Below are positions 35,388 through 43,826 of a stretch of DNA of 64,000 nt, piece by piece. Every line of letters starts with the position of its first letter. Position 1 is the first letter of the stretch. Location: NCBI GenBank assembly GCA_021325025.1, contig JAJPHZ010000035.1, positions 434,001-498,000 of the forward strand, written 5' to 3'. Both the position numbers and the translations under genes were made by a program. This stretch comes from Pseudomonadota bacterium. GTDB lineage: Bacteria > Desulfobacterota > Binatia > Binatales > Binataceae. The notes beneath the pieces were generated by a model. That model was not told the origin of the DNA. It worked only from the letters and a program-made list of their open reading frames with translations, and did not search any database.

Positions 35388-35657
35388 TTACGGGGTCGGA
35401 TAGGAGTAGTTGGTCGTGATCTGCTTCTGAATGATGCGGCCATTGCTCGTGGTGGTGGTGGTGGTTTCCTTCACCACGGTACCGTCGGGCTCGGTGGTCG
35501 TCTTGGTATCGGTGGTCGTGGAGGTCGAACTGGTGGTCACCGGCGAGGGCGGCACCACCACCGGCGGAGGCATAGTGGAAGAAGATGAGCAACCCGCCGC
35601 CACAGAACAAACCGCAACGATCGAAGCGAAACCTACAAACCTGCGCAACGAACTCAT
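35388..35657 (-). CDS. Small Thr-rich lipoprotein
   Basis: 89 residues. Lipoprotein signal with cysteine in SVAAGC, then a Ser/Pro stretch and a threonine-rich region (TTTDTKTTTEPDGTVVKETTTTTT) ending in ITTNYSYPTP. The pattern is common in small surface lipoproteins in Proteobacteria-like genomes. The repeated codons are simple, so no fold is expected. Function unknown. Confidence 0.65.
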   Translation of the reverse strand: MSSLRRFVGFASIVAVCSVAAGCSSSSTMPPPVVVPPSPVTTSSTSTTTDTKTTTEPDGTVVKETTTTTTSNGRIIQKQITTNYSYPTP

Positions 35658-35856
35658 GCTTTCAGGCTGCCGAGCGCATTCCCCGGCGTCAAGCAACTAT
35701 ATCTACAAGAGGTGTTACGCCTAAACGGGCCAACGATTGATTGAGCTTGCATTTGAAGCTGAATGCTTCAAAAAATTGACCGCGCGGCGACCGCCGACCT
35801 GAGTGTCGGCAGCCGAGTCGATCAGCATTGCGTTCAAAGCAGCGGATGCAGTGCTG

Positions 35857-36726
35857 TCAAAACCGCGCCTTCGGCACCGGCAGGCCAGGGACCGCGGTGC
35901 GGGTGCGGTAGATCGCGGCCCGAGGCGGCGGCGCGACGGGTTCGTCGCCGAAATAGCGCTCGTCGCCGGTTGCGATGTAAAGGTCGCGCATGTCGGCACC
36001 GCCGAATACCACGCTGGACGGCATTATCAGCGGAACGGGAATTCGACGCTCCAACGTGCCGTCGCTTTTGAAGTGGACGACCTCGCTGCCCATCGCGGCT
36101 GCCACCCAGATGCCGCCCTCCACGTCGACGGCCAGGCCGTCGGGCACGCCGTTATCCAGCCTGGCAAAGGGGCGACGATCCTTAAGCGTGCGATCCGGCG
36201 CGACATCGTAAACGAAAACCGTGTCGGTGCCGGAATCGGAATGGTAGAGCAATTTGCCGTCGGGGCTGAAACCCAGGCCGTTGCTCAATTCGATTCCCTC
36301 CCACATCGCAACCATCGTGCCCGGCGGATCGATCCGAAACAGCGTGCCCGGTGCCGGGGCGGGCCTCGGATGGGCGAACACGTCGTAGCCGAACGTCCCC
36401 GCCCAGATACTGCCGTAGCTGTCGGCCGTCATGTCGTTGAAGTGCAGCGGTCTGCCTTGCCAATGCGTTACGATATCGCGCACCGCGCCGGTGCTCTGGT
36501 CCCAAATCGCGACGCCGCCCTTGCCGCAGAACACCACGGCGCAGCCGTGGTTGAGCACGATTCCGCCGATATATTTGCGGCCGGCAATCAGCGTTTCGAT
36601 TCTGCCATCGGGGTCGCGGCGATACAGCCCGCCCAGATGCACGTCGGCGAAGTACAGGCGGCCGCGCTCGTCGGCGCGCGGCCCTTCAACCAGCCCAAAT
36701 CCGGTCGCCAGGACTTCCAGTTCCAT
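35857..36726 (-). CDS. SMP-30/gluconolactonase/LRE family protein
   Basis: 289 residues, cytoplasmic six-bladed propeller of lactonases. The metal glutamate is in LVEGPRADERG, the asparagine and aspartate ligands are in LHFNDMTADSYG and LSNGLGFSPDG, and a last one is in GVPDGLAVDVEGG. It likely hydrolyses a sugar lactone or related ester, but substrates vary widely. Divergent from a membrane protein gene. Confidence 0.88.
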   Translation of the reverse strand: MELEVLATGFGLVEGPRADERGRLYFADVHLGGLYRRDPDGRIETLIAGRKYIGGIVLNHGCAVVFCGKGGVAIWDQSTGAVRDIVTHWQGRPLHFNDMTADSYGSIWAGTFGYDVFAHPRPAPAPGTLFRIDPPGTMVAMWEGIELSNGLGFSPDGKLLYHSDSGTDTVFVYDVAPDRTLKDRRPFARLDNGVPDGLAVDVEGGIWVAAAMGSEVVHFKSDGTLERRIPVPLIMPSSVVFGGADMRDLYIATGDERYFGDEPVAPPPRAAIYRTRTAVPGLPVPKARF

Positions 36727-36815
36727 CGCGCAAACCTCCGCGCCAAGATGGACCGCCCGCCGCGGCTTGTCCAGCTGCAGCCGTTGGAGATAGGTTCGCG
36801 GGGCGCAAAGCCCAT

Positions 36816-37358
36816 ATGAAAAACGGCGGCATCAAAAGCACACTGGCCACGGCGGGGCACTGGCTGTGGGAGGAGTTGTGGCGCGTCATCCCGATCGCGC
36901 TGTTTTTTCTGATCGGGTTCCTGCTCGTGCTGCTGATTATAAAGGTGACGCTGGCACAGTACTCGATCGAGGTCACCACCGTATCACGCGCGATAATCGG
37001 AGCGCTGATCGCGGCGAAGGTCGTACTGATCTTGAACCGCACACCGATAGCGCGCGCGATGGCGAATTATCCGCGCATCGTGCCGGTGCTGTGGCGCACG
37101 GTGTTTTACGGAGCGTTCTTTTTGTTCCTGGCGATGGCCGAGCGGGCAATCGACCAGCGCCGCGCGCACGGCGGACTGGCTGGAGCGATCGGTTATGTCA
37201 CTACCCATACCGACCTGCATCGCCTGCTGGCGCTGTCGATCGGGGTCGGACTGGTGTTCGGCATCTATTTCATCCTTGCCGAGATCGCCGACTACCTAGG
37301 ACCCGGTGTTCTGCTCGGACTGTTCTTCAAATCCCGCCAGGCAGTGCCGCGGCGTTGA
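36816..37358 (+). CDS. Four-helix integral membrane protein, unknown
   Basis: 180 residues with about four transmembrane segments (VIPIALFFLIGFLLVLLIIK, then near 60, 95 and 150). The loop near 75-90 has a basic patch (RTPIARAMANYPRIVP). No catalytic motif. It ends in RRR-type basic residues (SRQAVPRR). Convergent with the second six-cysteine gene 33 bases away. No family name can be given. Confidence 0.6.
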   Translation: MKNGGIKSTLATAGHWLWEELWRVIPIALFFLIGFLLVLLIIKVTLAQYSIEVTTVSRAIIGALIAAKVVLILNRTPIARAMANYPRIVPVLWRTVFYGAFFLFLAMAERAIDQRRAHGGLAGAIGYVTTHTDLHRLLALSIGVGLVFGIYFILAEIADYLGPGVLLGLFFKSRQAVPRR

Positions 37359-37391
37359 TGACCGGCAAACGCATCCGCCAACCCCGCCGGC

Positions 37392-37874
37392 TCAGGACGC
37401 GCGACGGACCTGCCAGTAACCGCGCTCCACGATTCCACCCTGCAGGCAGATATAGGTCCCGCCCCCGGCTTCATCAGAAAACGTGCCGTTGAAAATACAG
37501 CTCGAAACGTCCTCGAACATTACGCGCAGGGAAACTCCGGGTCCGCGAATTTCCCCGGCCGCGATCCGTCCGTGAAAATTCAGATTGCGGCACATCATGT
37601 TGCCCGGGGCGCAGCCGTAGATACCGGTGATGTTCGAACTGCTTTGGAACATGGTGAGCGAGATGCGTACCATGCCGCCGCAGCGCGTCATCTTCGCAAC
37701 GCAGGCGTCCTGCGAGCGGCCCTCCCAAAGCCCGGTGACGTCCAGTGCCGGGGGCGGCGGCGGTGCCCAGAGCATCGCGCAGCCTGCCCCGAAGAGCGCG
37801 GGCAACGCCAGCAGAAGGCACAATGCGGCCCGCCCTGGCGCTCGCAGGAATGTCGCGGCAAACCGCAATCGCAT
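37392..37874 (-). CDS. Six-cysteine lipoprotein, 'GLW' family member B
   Basis: 160 residues. Hydrophobic signal with possible lipid-attached C32 in LFGAGC. The mature part begins ALDVTGLWEG and has cysteines at 58, 65, 88, 95, 126 and 143; spacing 7, 23, 7, 31, 17 against 7, 23, 7, 34, 18 in the protein at 25837-26295. Shared blocks are CxxGNxxCRN, VSxCxxNG and CxQGG. Start at ATG 37874. Confidence 0.7.
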   Translation of the reverse strand: MRLRFAATFLRAPGRAALCLLLALPALFGAGCAMLWAPPPPPALDVTGLWEGRSQDACVAKMTRCGGMVRISLTMFQSSSNITGIYGCAPGNMMCRNLNFHGRIAAGEIRGPGVSLRVMFEDVSSCIFNGTFSDEAGGGTYICLQGGIVERGYWQVRRAS

Positions 37875-37939
37875 CCGCCGCTGTTGAGGCCGCGTGCCCA
37901 ATTGGACCCCGGCGCGGCGCGCGCCGTGCGCAAGCCGCG

Positions 37940-39045
37940 CTACTGTATCAGTCCGTAGATGCGGCCGGCGTTCTCGCACACCATCGCGCGGCGATCCGCC
38001 TCGGGCAGTGGGCCGAAATGCCGCTCGATCGCCTGACGCGAGTTGGGCCAGGTGGTGTCGGAATGGGGAAAGTCGGATGACCACATGATGTTGTGCGGCC
38101 CGATCAGGTCGTAGGTGCGAATCCCGGCCAGGTCCTCTTCGAAGGTCGCCAGCACCTGGCGGCGGAAGACCTCGGAGGGCTTTTCGGTCAGCCTGGAGCC
38201 GGCCCACGCGCCTTGCTTCTCCATCACGTGATCCATCCGCTCCAAAAAGTAGGCCAGCCAACCGATTCCCCCTTCCGCAATCACCACCCGCAGACGCGGA
38301 TGGCGGCTGAGCGTGCCCGCGTAAATCAGCATCGCGACCGTCTCCGCAATCGTCATCGGGGTCAGGCAGACGTAGGCTTCCAGGAACCCGGGCGGCGGCT
38401 GGGCCAGACTGAGCGCACCGCGCTTGACCATCGAACCGCCCCCGATATGGATGCTGACCGGGCGCTTTTGCTCTGCGGCGGCGGCCCAGAAGCGATCGTA
38501 GCCGGGGTCGGTGATGGGAAAATCGGCGCCGTCCAGTCCGATGAACAGGCCGCGCAATCCCGCCATCGCCGCGGTTCGCTCCGCCTCGCGCACCGCGGCC
38601 TGCGGATCGTGGATCGGCACGATCGCCTGGCCGATCAGGCGCTGGGGTGCAGCCGCGCAGAACTCGGCCAGCCAATCGTTGTAGGCGCGGATCAAAACGG
38701 TGCGCAGCTCGGGGTCCTGCGCGCCCATCGCGCCGTCGCCGTAGAGCGCCTGCGCGTCGATGCCGTCGCGCTCCATGTCCAGCAAGCGCGCCTTGGGATC
38801 GTAGGCGCCGGGGATCATCTCGGAAAAGCGTATCACCTTGCGCGCCAGTTCCTGCGGCGTGCGCCCGGCGGCCGAGGCCAGGATGGTCAGCTGGCTGGGC
38901 TTTCGGTTGTCACCACCCAGGCGTCGTAACCGTCCATCTCGACCAGCCGCGGCGCGCGATCCTTGTATTTGGCCGGCACGCGGCTGAGGTAAAGATCGGG
39001 CGGTGAGTTGACGTGCGCGTCGGCGTCGATAATCCGATATTCCAT
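37940..39045 (-). pseudogene. Amidohydrolase (ACMSD-like), frameshifted
   Basis: The N-terminal part starts at ATG 39045 with a good GGAGG site and reads MEYRIIDADAHVNSPPDLYL, but runs into a TGA at 38887-38889. The rest continues in another frame from near 38910 (DNRKPSQLTILASAAG) to the stop at 37940 and includes VSIHIGGG and MWSSDFPHSDTTWPNS. The total span is 1106 bases, one short of a multiple of three, so a single lost base near 38890-38915 explains everything. It may be a real mutation or an assembly error. Closely related to the next gene. Confidence 0.8.
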
Positions 39046-39076
39046 CTGCCTGTCCTCCGTGCCTGGCCTGCCCGGT

Positions 39077-40207
39077 TCAGGGCGCGATCGGCAGCTCGTA
39101 GAACTCGATCGCGTTGACGCGTCCGATGCGTTTCTGATCCTCCAGCGGCACATTGTCGAACTGCGCCGCCAGCACGTCGGCCGAATTGGGCCAGGCGCCG
39201 TCGAAATGGGGATAGTCGGAGCCCCACATCAGATTTCTGATGCCGATGATGTTGCGGCAGAAGATCGCGGTGCGGTCATGCATGAAAGAGCAGCCCACGT
39301 GCTCGCGGAAGATTTCGCTGGGCTTGCGTCCCGAGGTGATGCCGCTGAACGAACCGGCCCATCCCTGGTCGCGCGCAAAGCGGTCATCCGCCCGCTCCAG
39401 CATCGCCGCCGCCCACGCCGCGTCGTTCTCCACCGAGGCGACCTTCAGCCCGCGATGGCGGTCGAAGACGCCGGAGAAGATCATCGAGGTGATGGCATAC
39501 ATCGTGGGCGTAAAGGCCAGCGAGAAATCCGCCAGCGCGTTGGCTGTGTATAGAAAGCTCTTCTTGCTAGCCGCAACATGCAGGCTTAGCGGCAGGCGAT
39601 TGGCCTGCGCCGCCGCCCACAGCGGTTCCCATTGCGGGCGGTCGTAGCCGTGTCCTTCCTCCTGCTGGATGCTGATCATGGCGCCGCGCAGACCCAGCCG
39701 GGCCGCGCGTTCCAGCTCGGCGACACCGTTTTCGATCGGGTCGGTCGGCACCATCGCGATTCCGAACAACCGGCGCGGCGCCGCCGAACAGTACTCGGCC
39801 AGCCAGTCGTTGAACGCGCGCAGGATCGCGTACTGAAAGTCGAGGTCCTTGATGGTAAACATCTGCAGGCCGAAGCTGGTGTAGAGCAATTCGGCCTCGA
39901 CCCCTTCCGCGTCCATCTCCCTAAGCCGCGCGTGCGGATCGTATCCGCCCTCGACGACGTCGGAGTAATGTCCGTAAAAGGTAAACTCCCGCGATTGGGC
40001 GCCGCGGTACTTGCCCTTGGTGGCGACCAGCCCCACCCCCTGGCGCGCCTCGCCGGCGATCTCGGGTGTCAGGTAAAAGTCGGTCTTTTTGCCGTACACC
40101 AGACGCGGCGCGCGGTCCTGGTATTTGCGGTCCAGCCGCTTGAGCCACAAATCGGGCGGCTCCACAACGTGCGAGTCAGCCGAGACAAGCTTAAACGGCA
40201 GCGGCAT
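39077..40207 (-). CDS. Amidohydrolase family protein (ACMSD-like)
   Basis: 376 residues of the metal-dependent TIM-barrel amidohydrolases. SADSHVVEPPDLW near the start holds the first metal histidine, PLSLHVAASKK the middle one, and LMWGSDYPHFDGAWPNS the catalytic aspartate. Family members decarboxylate or hydrolyse aromatic or ring-cleavage acids. AGGAGG precedes the ATG at 40207. Paralogue of the broken neighbour; divergent from a TetR gene that may regulate it. Confidence 0.9.
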   Translation of the reverse strand: MPLPFKLVSADSHVVEPPDLWLKRLDRKYQDRAPRLVYGKKTDFYLTPEIAGEARQGVGLVATKGKYRGAQSREFTFYGHYSDVVEGGYDPHARLREMDAEGVEAELLYTSFGLQMFTIKDLDFQYAILRAFNDWLAEYCSAAPRRLFGIAMVPTDPIENGVAELERAARLGLRGAMISIQQEEGHGYDRPQWEPLWAAAQANRLPLSLHVAASKKSFLYTANALADFSLAFTPTMYAITSMIFSGVFDRHRGLKVASVENDAAWAAAMLERADDRFARDQGWAGSFSGITSGRKPSEIFREHVGCSFMHDRTAIFCRNIIGIRNLMWGSDYPHFDGAWPNSADVLAAQFDNVPLEDQKRIGRVNAIEFYELPIAP

Positions 40208-40322
40208 TGATGCGTCCTCCTCGTCGCCATCGCAGGGGTTGGTACCCACCAGCAGGGTCTCGGCGGTCCCCTCGTGCGATGTCAGCAGCGTAGCGCACCA
40301 GCGGACGAAATAACAAACAGTC

Positions 40323-40352
40323 TTGACTGATCGGAACCTAAACGGCTACAAG
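40323..40352 (+). promoter_or_regulatory. Possible sigma-70-type promoter for tetR
   Basis: TTGACT at 40323-40328 and TACAAG at 40347-40352, spaced 18 bases, lie about 77 bases before the GTG start of the TetR gene and in the divergent region with the amidohydrolase. No clear TetR operator palindrome could be fixed. Confidence 0.4.
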
Positions 40353-40428
40353 TGTGCCGGGCGCGAAGGGGCGCACCCGGGACTTTGCGGTTCCGGACAG
40401 AGATCAGCCTTGGCCAGTCAGGTAACCC

Positions 40429-41094
40429 GTGCGGAGAGACGAAAAACTGAGTATCAGAAGGAGGAACCCGGAGGAGACGCGCCGCAAGCTGATGGGGGCT
40501 ACCGTGGCGTCGCTGTTCGAGCGCGGCTACGGCGGCTTGAGCACGGTCGACGTGGCCCGGCGCGCGCGCGTGTCGCGGGGCGGCCAGCTCCACCATTTTC
40601 CCGACAAACAGGCGCTGCTGGCGCAGACCGTCGGACATCTGTTCGAACTGCGGCTGGCGGAATTGCGCGAGAAAATCCGCGACCTGCCCGACGCGCCGCC
40701 CGAACAGCGTCTGACCGCCTTTATCGACGCCTTGTGGCCCGCGTTCCAATCGCCGATCTTCTACGCGTGGCTGGAAGTGGTGGTGGCCAGCCGCACCGAC
40801 CCCACCGTGCGTGAGGCGGGCGTAACCCTGGTCGGGCGCTTTCGCGGCGTCGGCCCGCAACTGTTTGCCGACGCGTTGGGGCCTGCCGTCGCGCATTTGC
40901 CGCTGGACTACGACCCGCTGGCCGCACTGGTCTTCTGTAACCTGCAGGCGATGGCGATCAATGACGTTGCCCTGGGCGCGGAGCGCAGGTTCAGCCGCAC
41001 CCGCCAGGCGCGCCTGGATGCGCTCAAGACCGCCGCGGCCCTCTACCTGCGACACATGATCGATTCGGCCCAAAAGCTTGCGCCCGGTCGCTGA
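40429..41094 (+). CDS. TetR-family transcriptional regulator
   Basis: 221 residues. The N-terminal DNA-binding domain has ETRRKLMGATVASLFERGYGG and the helix-turn-helix STVDVARRARVSRGGQLHHF with the typical HF ending. The C-terminal ligand domain is all helical. Start is GTG at 40429; no ATG exists before the DNA-binding domain. It sits between amidohydrolase and thiolase genes and is the likely local regulator. Confidence 0.9.
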   Translation: MRRDEKLSIRRRNPEETRRKLMGATVASLFERGYGGLSTVDVARRARVSRGGQLHHFPDKQALLAQTVGHLFELRLAELREKIRDLPDAPPEQRLTAFIDALWPAFQSPIFYAWLEVVVASRTDPTVREAGVTLVGRFRGVGPQLFADALGPAVAHLPLDYDPLAALVFCNLQAMAINDVALGAERRFSRTRQARLDALKTAAALYLRHMIDSAQKLAPGR

Positions 41095-41190
41095 CGCAAA
41101 CGCGGTGGAAATGCGCCGGCGGCTGTAATAAACCGTCATCTGCCCCCTTGTCCGACCGGCAAGGGTCGGCCTAAACGGGGCATTTCAATT

Positions 41191-42885
41191 ATGAGCGAAC
41201 CTCGCCTGCCCATTCCCGCGCTGCTGCCCGACACCGAGCATTTCTGGCGCGCCTGCCACGACGGTCGGCTTGAGGTCAACCGCTGTCAGGCGTGCCGATG
41301 GTATATCCATCCCTCGCGCCCGGTGTGCTCGCGATGCCAAAGCCGCGACGTCAAGCCCGAGCCGCTCAGCGGCAGGGGCGTGGTCTTCAGCTACACGATC
41401 AATTACCAGCCCTGGGTGCCGAACATGGCCCTGCCCTTCATCATCGCGCTGGTTGAACTGGCCGAGCAGAAGGGGCTGCGGCTGACCACCAACCTGATCA
41501 ACTGTCCGATCGAGTCGGTGCGGATCGGGATGCCGGTCAAGGTAGTATTCAAGCAGGTCAGCGACGAGGTGGGACTGCCGCTATTCGAGCCCGACTCCGA
41601 GACGCAAATTCTGTCAATCAGTAGATCAGAGGAGGCCGGCGCGCCGCCCAAGATCACCGCCCCCGAGTACGTCGCCGCCCATCCGCTGCGGCGCGTGCCC
41701 GAGGTCGATCGCCTCGAGCGCAAGGTGATCATCTCGGGCGTGGGTCAATCGGCGGTGGGACGCCGCCTGTTGACGCGGGGCGATATCGATCTGACGGCGG
41801 AGGCGGCGCTGGAGGCGATCGCCGATGCCGGGTTGCGTGCGGAGGAAATCGACGGGCTGGCCTGCTATCCCGGCGGCGGGGTGGGCGGAAGCGGCTTTTC
41901 CGGACCCGGGGTGGCGGAGACCGCCGACGCGCTGGGCCTGTCGCTGTCCTGGCATCTGGCGGCCGGCGAGGGTCCCGGCCAACTGACGCCGGTGTTTGCC
42001 GCCTGCATGGCGGTGGCCGCAGGGTTTTGCCGCCACTGCCTGGTGTATCGTACCGTCAGCGAAGGCAGTGCGCAGGCGCGCGCCGGACGCGGGCGGGCGG
42101 GAATCGGCGCCGGCACCCACGAGGTCAGCGGTCCGTTTGCGTTCCTGCTGCCCTTTGGCGCGATGTCGGCGGGCAACTGGCTGGCGGTCTACGCCACCCG
42201 CCATATGCATGAGTATGGTACGCGCCGCGAGCATCTGGGCGCGATCGCGCTGGCCGGCCGGCGCCATGCGGCGCTCAATCCCAAGGCCATTTATCGCGAC
42301 CCCATCACCATGAACGACTACCTCAACGCGCGCCTGGTGAGCTGGCCCTTCGGCCTGTTCGATTGCGACGTGCCGTGCGACGGTTCCACCGCCCTTGTCA
42401 TCTCCCATGCCGATACCGCGCCCGACCGCCCCAAGCCGCCGGCGCGCGTCAACGCGATCGGCACCGCGATGCGCTCGCGGCCCAACTGGGACCAGTGGGA
42501 GGACATCACCACCGGCCCGCAGCGCGACGCCGCGGCCCATTTGTGGTCGCGCACCGATTTGAAGCCGGCCGACGTCGACACCGCGCAGCTCTACGACGGG
42601 TTCAGCTTTCTGACCCTGGTGTGGCTGGAGGCGTTGGGTTTTTGCAAAAGGGGCGAAGGCGGCCCGTTCATGGAAAACGGCCGCATCGAACTAGGCGGCG
42701 CGCTGCCGATCAATACCTGGGGCGGGCAGTTGTCGGGCGGCCGGCTGCACGGCTTTGGCTTTCTGGCCGAAGCGGTGCACCAGGTGCGCCGCGAGGCGGG
42801 CGCGCGCCAGGTGCCCGATTGCGAGGTGGCGGCGGTGGGAGTTGGCGGCGGCACCTATTGCGGTTGTATGCTGCTGACGCGCTGA
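41191..42885 (+). CDS. DUF35 OB-fold / thiolase-like fusion protein
   Basis: 564 residues. Residues 1-150 are a DUF35 protein: a rubredoxin-like zinc ribbon (CQAC, CSRC) and an OB fold with GRGVVFSYT. Residues 175-560 are a non-decarboxylating thiolase fold (ISGVGQSAVGR, then a C-terminal GGG and histidine region). In steroid side-chain degradation, Ltp2-type aldolases work with a separate DUF35 partner, so one chain here could be a retro-aldolase or thiolase. The substrate is unknown. Confidence 0.85.
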   Translation: MSEPRLPIPALLPDTEHFWRACHDGRLEVNRCQACRWYIHPSRPVCSRCQSRDVKPEPLSGRGVVFSYTINYQPWVPNMALPFIIALVELAEQKGLRLTTNLINCPIESVRIGMPVKVVFKQVSDEVGLPLFEPDSETQILSISRSEEAGAPPKITAPEYVAAHPLRRVPEVDRLERKVIISGVGQSAVGRRLLTRGDIDLTAEAALEAIADAGLRAEEIDGLACYPGGGVGGSGFSGPGVAETADALGLSLSWHLAAGEGPGQLTPVFAACMAVAAGFCRHCLVYRTVSEGSAQARAGRGRAGIGAGTHEVSGPFAFLLPFGAMSAGNWLAVYATRHMHEYGTRREHLGAIALAGRRHAALNPKAIYRDPITMNDYLNARLVSWPFGLFDCDVPCDGSTALVISHADTAPDRPKPPARVNAIGTAMRSRPNWDQWEDITTGPQRDAAAHLWSRTDLKPADVDTAQLYDGFSFLTLVWLEALGFCKRGEGGPFMENGRIELGGALPINTWGGQLSGGRLHGFGFLAEAVHQVRREAGARQVPDCEVAAVGVGGGTYCGCMLLTR

Positions 42886-42914
42886 ACAGGCACCTGACCG
42901 AAAGGCGGATTACG

Positions 42915-43757
42915 ATGCTGAAGGTCCGAAATCTGATCCATCTGACGCACGTGCTCGCCGACAACCCTCAGCGGCGCCAGGCCGAGCGCTTCTATCTCGA
43001 GGTCTTCGCCGCGCAGACCTTTTACGACGCCCGTCCGGTGCCGGGACTGGAGCGCGATGAAACGCTGACGCTGATCGGCAGGACACAGCTCATCCCGATG
43101 GCGCCGATCGACGAGACCTCGGTGATGGCCAAAGACCTGCGCAATTACGCCGGCGGCTTCATGGGCATCGCGCTTAAGGTCGACGCCACCCGCCCGGTCA
43201 TCAAGCATCTGGAGGAGCACGGGCTGCATCCGGTCTGGGCGCCCGGCTACGAGGACGTCTTCGTGCTCACGCGCCGGCGCGAGAGCTGCAACATCCCCTA
43301 CGAGTTCTGCGCGGTGGAGATGCCCAATGACTTGCGGCTGCGTCGCGAATGGTCGCCCGACTGGTGGCGCGACGTCCATCCGCTGGGCATCGCGGGTCTG
43401 GCCAGCGTCGGCACGGCGGTCGGCGACCTGGCAGCGGCCGAGAAGTTCTATCGCGAAGTGTTCAACTTCGAGCTGGTCGGGCGCGGCGAGATCAGCAGCG
43501 AAGACGCCGAGGTGGTCGTGGTCCGGGGCGCGGACCTCAACCTGGAACTGCTGCGGCCCAGGAAATCCGGCACACCGCTTGCCCAGTTTCTTGAGAGTCA
43601 GCGCCCGGGCTTCTATTCGATCAACTGGAGGGTCAAGTCGCGCGCCACGGCGGTGTCCTGGCTCAAATCGAAAGGGCTCAACCTGATTGAGGGGCCGGAA
43701 CGCACCACTCTTGACCCCGGCGCCATCTTCGGCGCCCGCTACACATTCAGCGAATGA
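42915..43757 (+). CDS. Two-domain VOC (glyoxalase/dioxygenase-fold) protein
   Basis: 280 residues with two VOC modules: residues 1-140 (HLTHVLADNPQRRQAERFYLEVF) and 155-275 (ASVGTAVGDLAAAEKFYREVFNFELVGR). The fold serves ring-cleavage dioxygenases, glyoxalases and epimerases. Metal ligands cannot be settled by eye. It begins 29 bases after the thiolase fusion and is probably in the same transcript. Confidence 0.8.
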   Translation: MLKVRNLIHLTHVLADNPQRRQAERFYLEVFAAQTFYDARPVPGLERDETLTLIGRTQLIPMAPIDETSVMAKDLRNYAGGFMGIALKVDATRPVIKHLEEHGLHPVWAPGYEDVFVLTRRRESCNIPYEFCAVEMPNDLRLRREWSPDWWRDVHPLGIAGLASVGTAVGDLAAAEKFYREVFNFELVGRGEISSEDAEVVVVRGADLNLELLRPRKSGTPLAQFLESQRPGFYSINWRVKSRATAVSWLKSKGLNLIEGPERTTLDPGAIFGARYTFSE

Positions 43758-43770
43758 GAAAGAATATGTG

Positions 43771-43790
43771 GGCGGGAAACAACCCCCGCC
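43771..43790. terminator. GC-rich hairpin between convergent genes
   Basis: GGCGGG and CCCGCC flank an eight-base loop, between the VOC gene and the convergent DUF1329 gene. A further CCCGCCC lies downstream. No T tract. Confidence 0.3.
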
Positions 43791-43826
43791 ATTGAACGCT
43801 CTTGCTTTAAGCCCGCCCGATTACTG

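Noticed and set aside
34915..35610. 231-codon minus-strand frame
   Set aside because: It runs across the small cysteine protein and lipoprotein genes in a different frame and shows simple-repeat translation (His runs) only.
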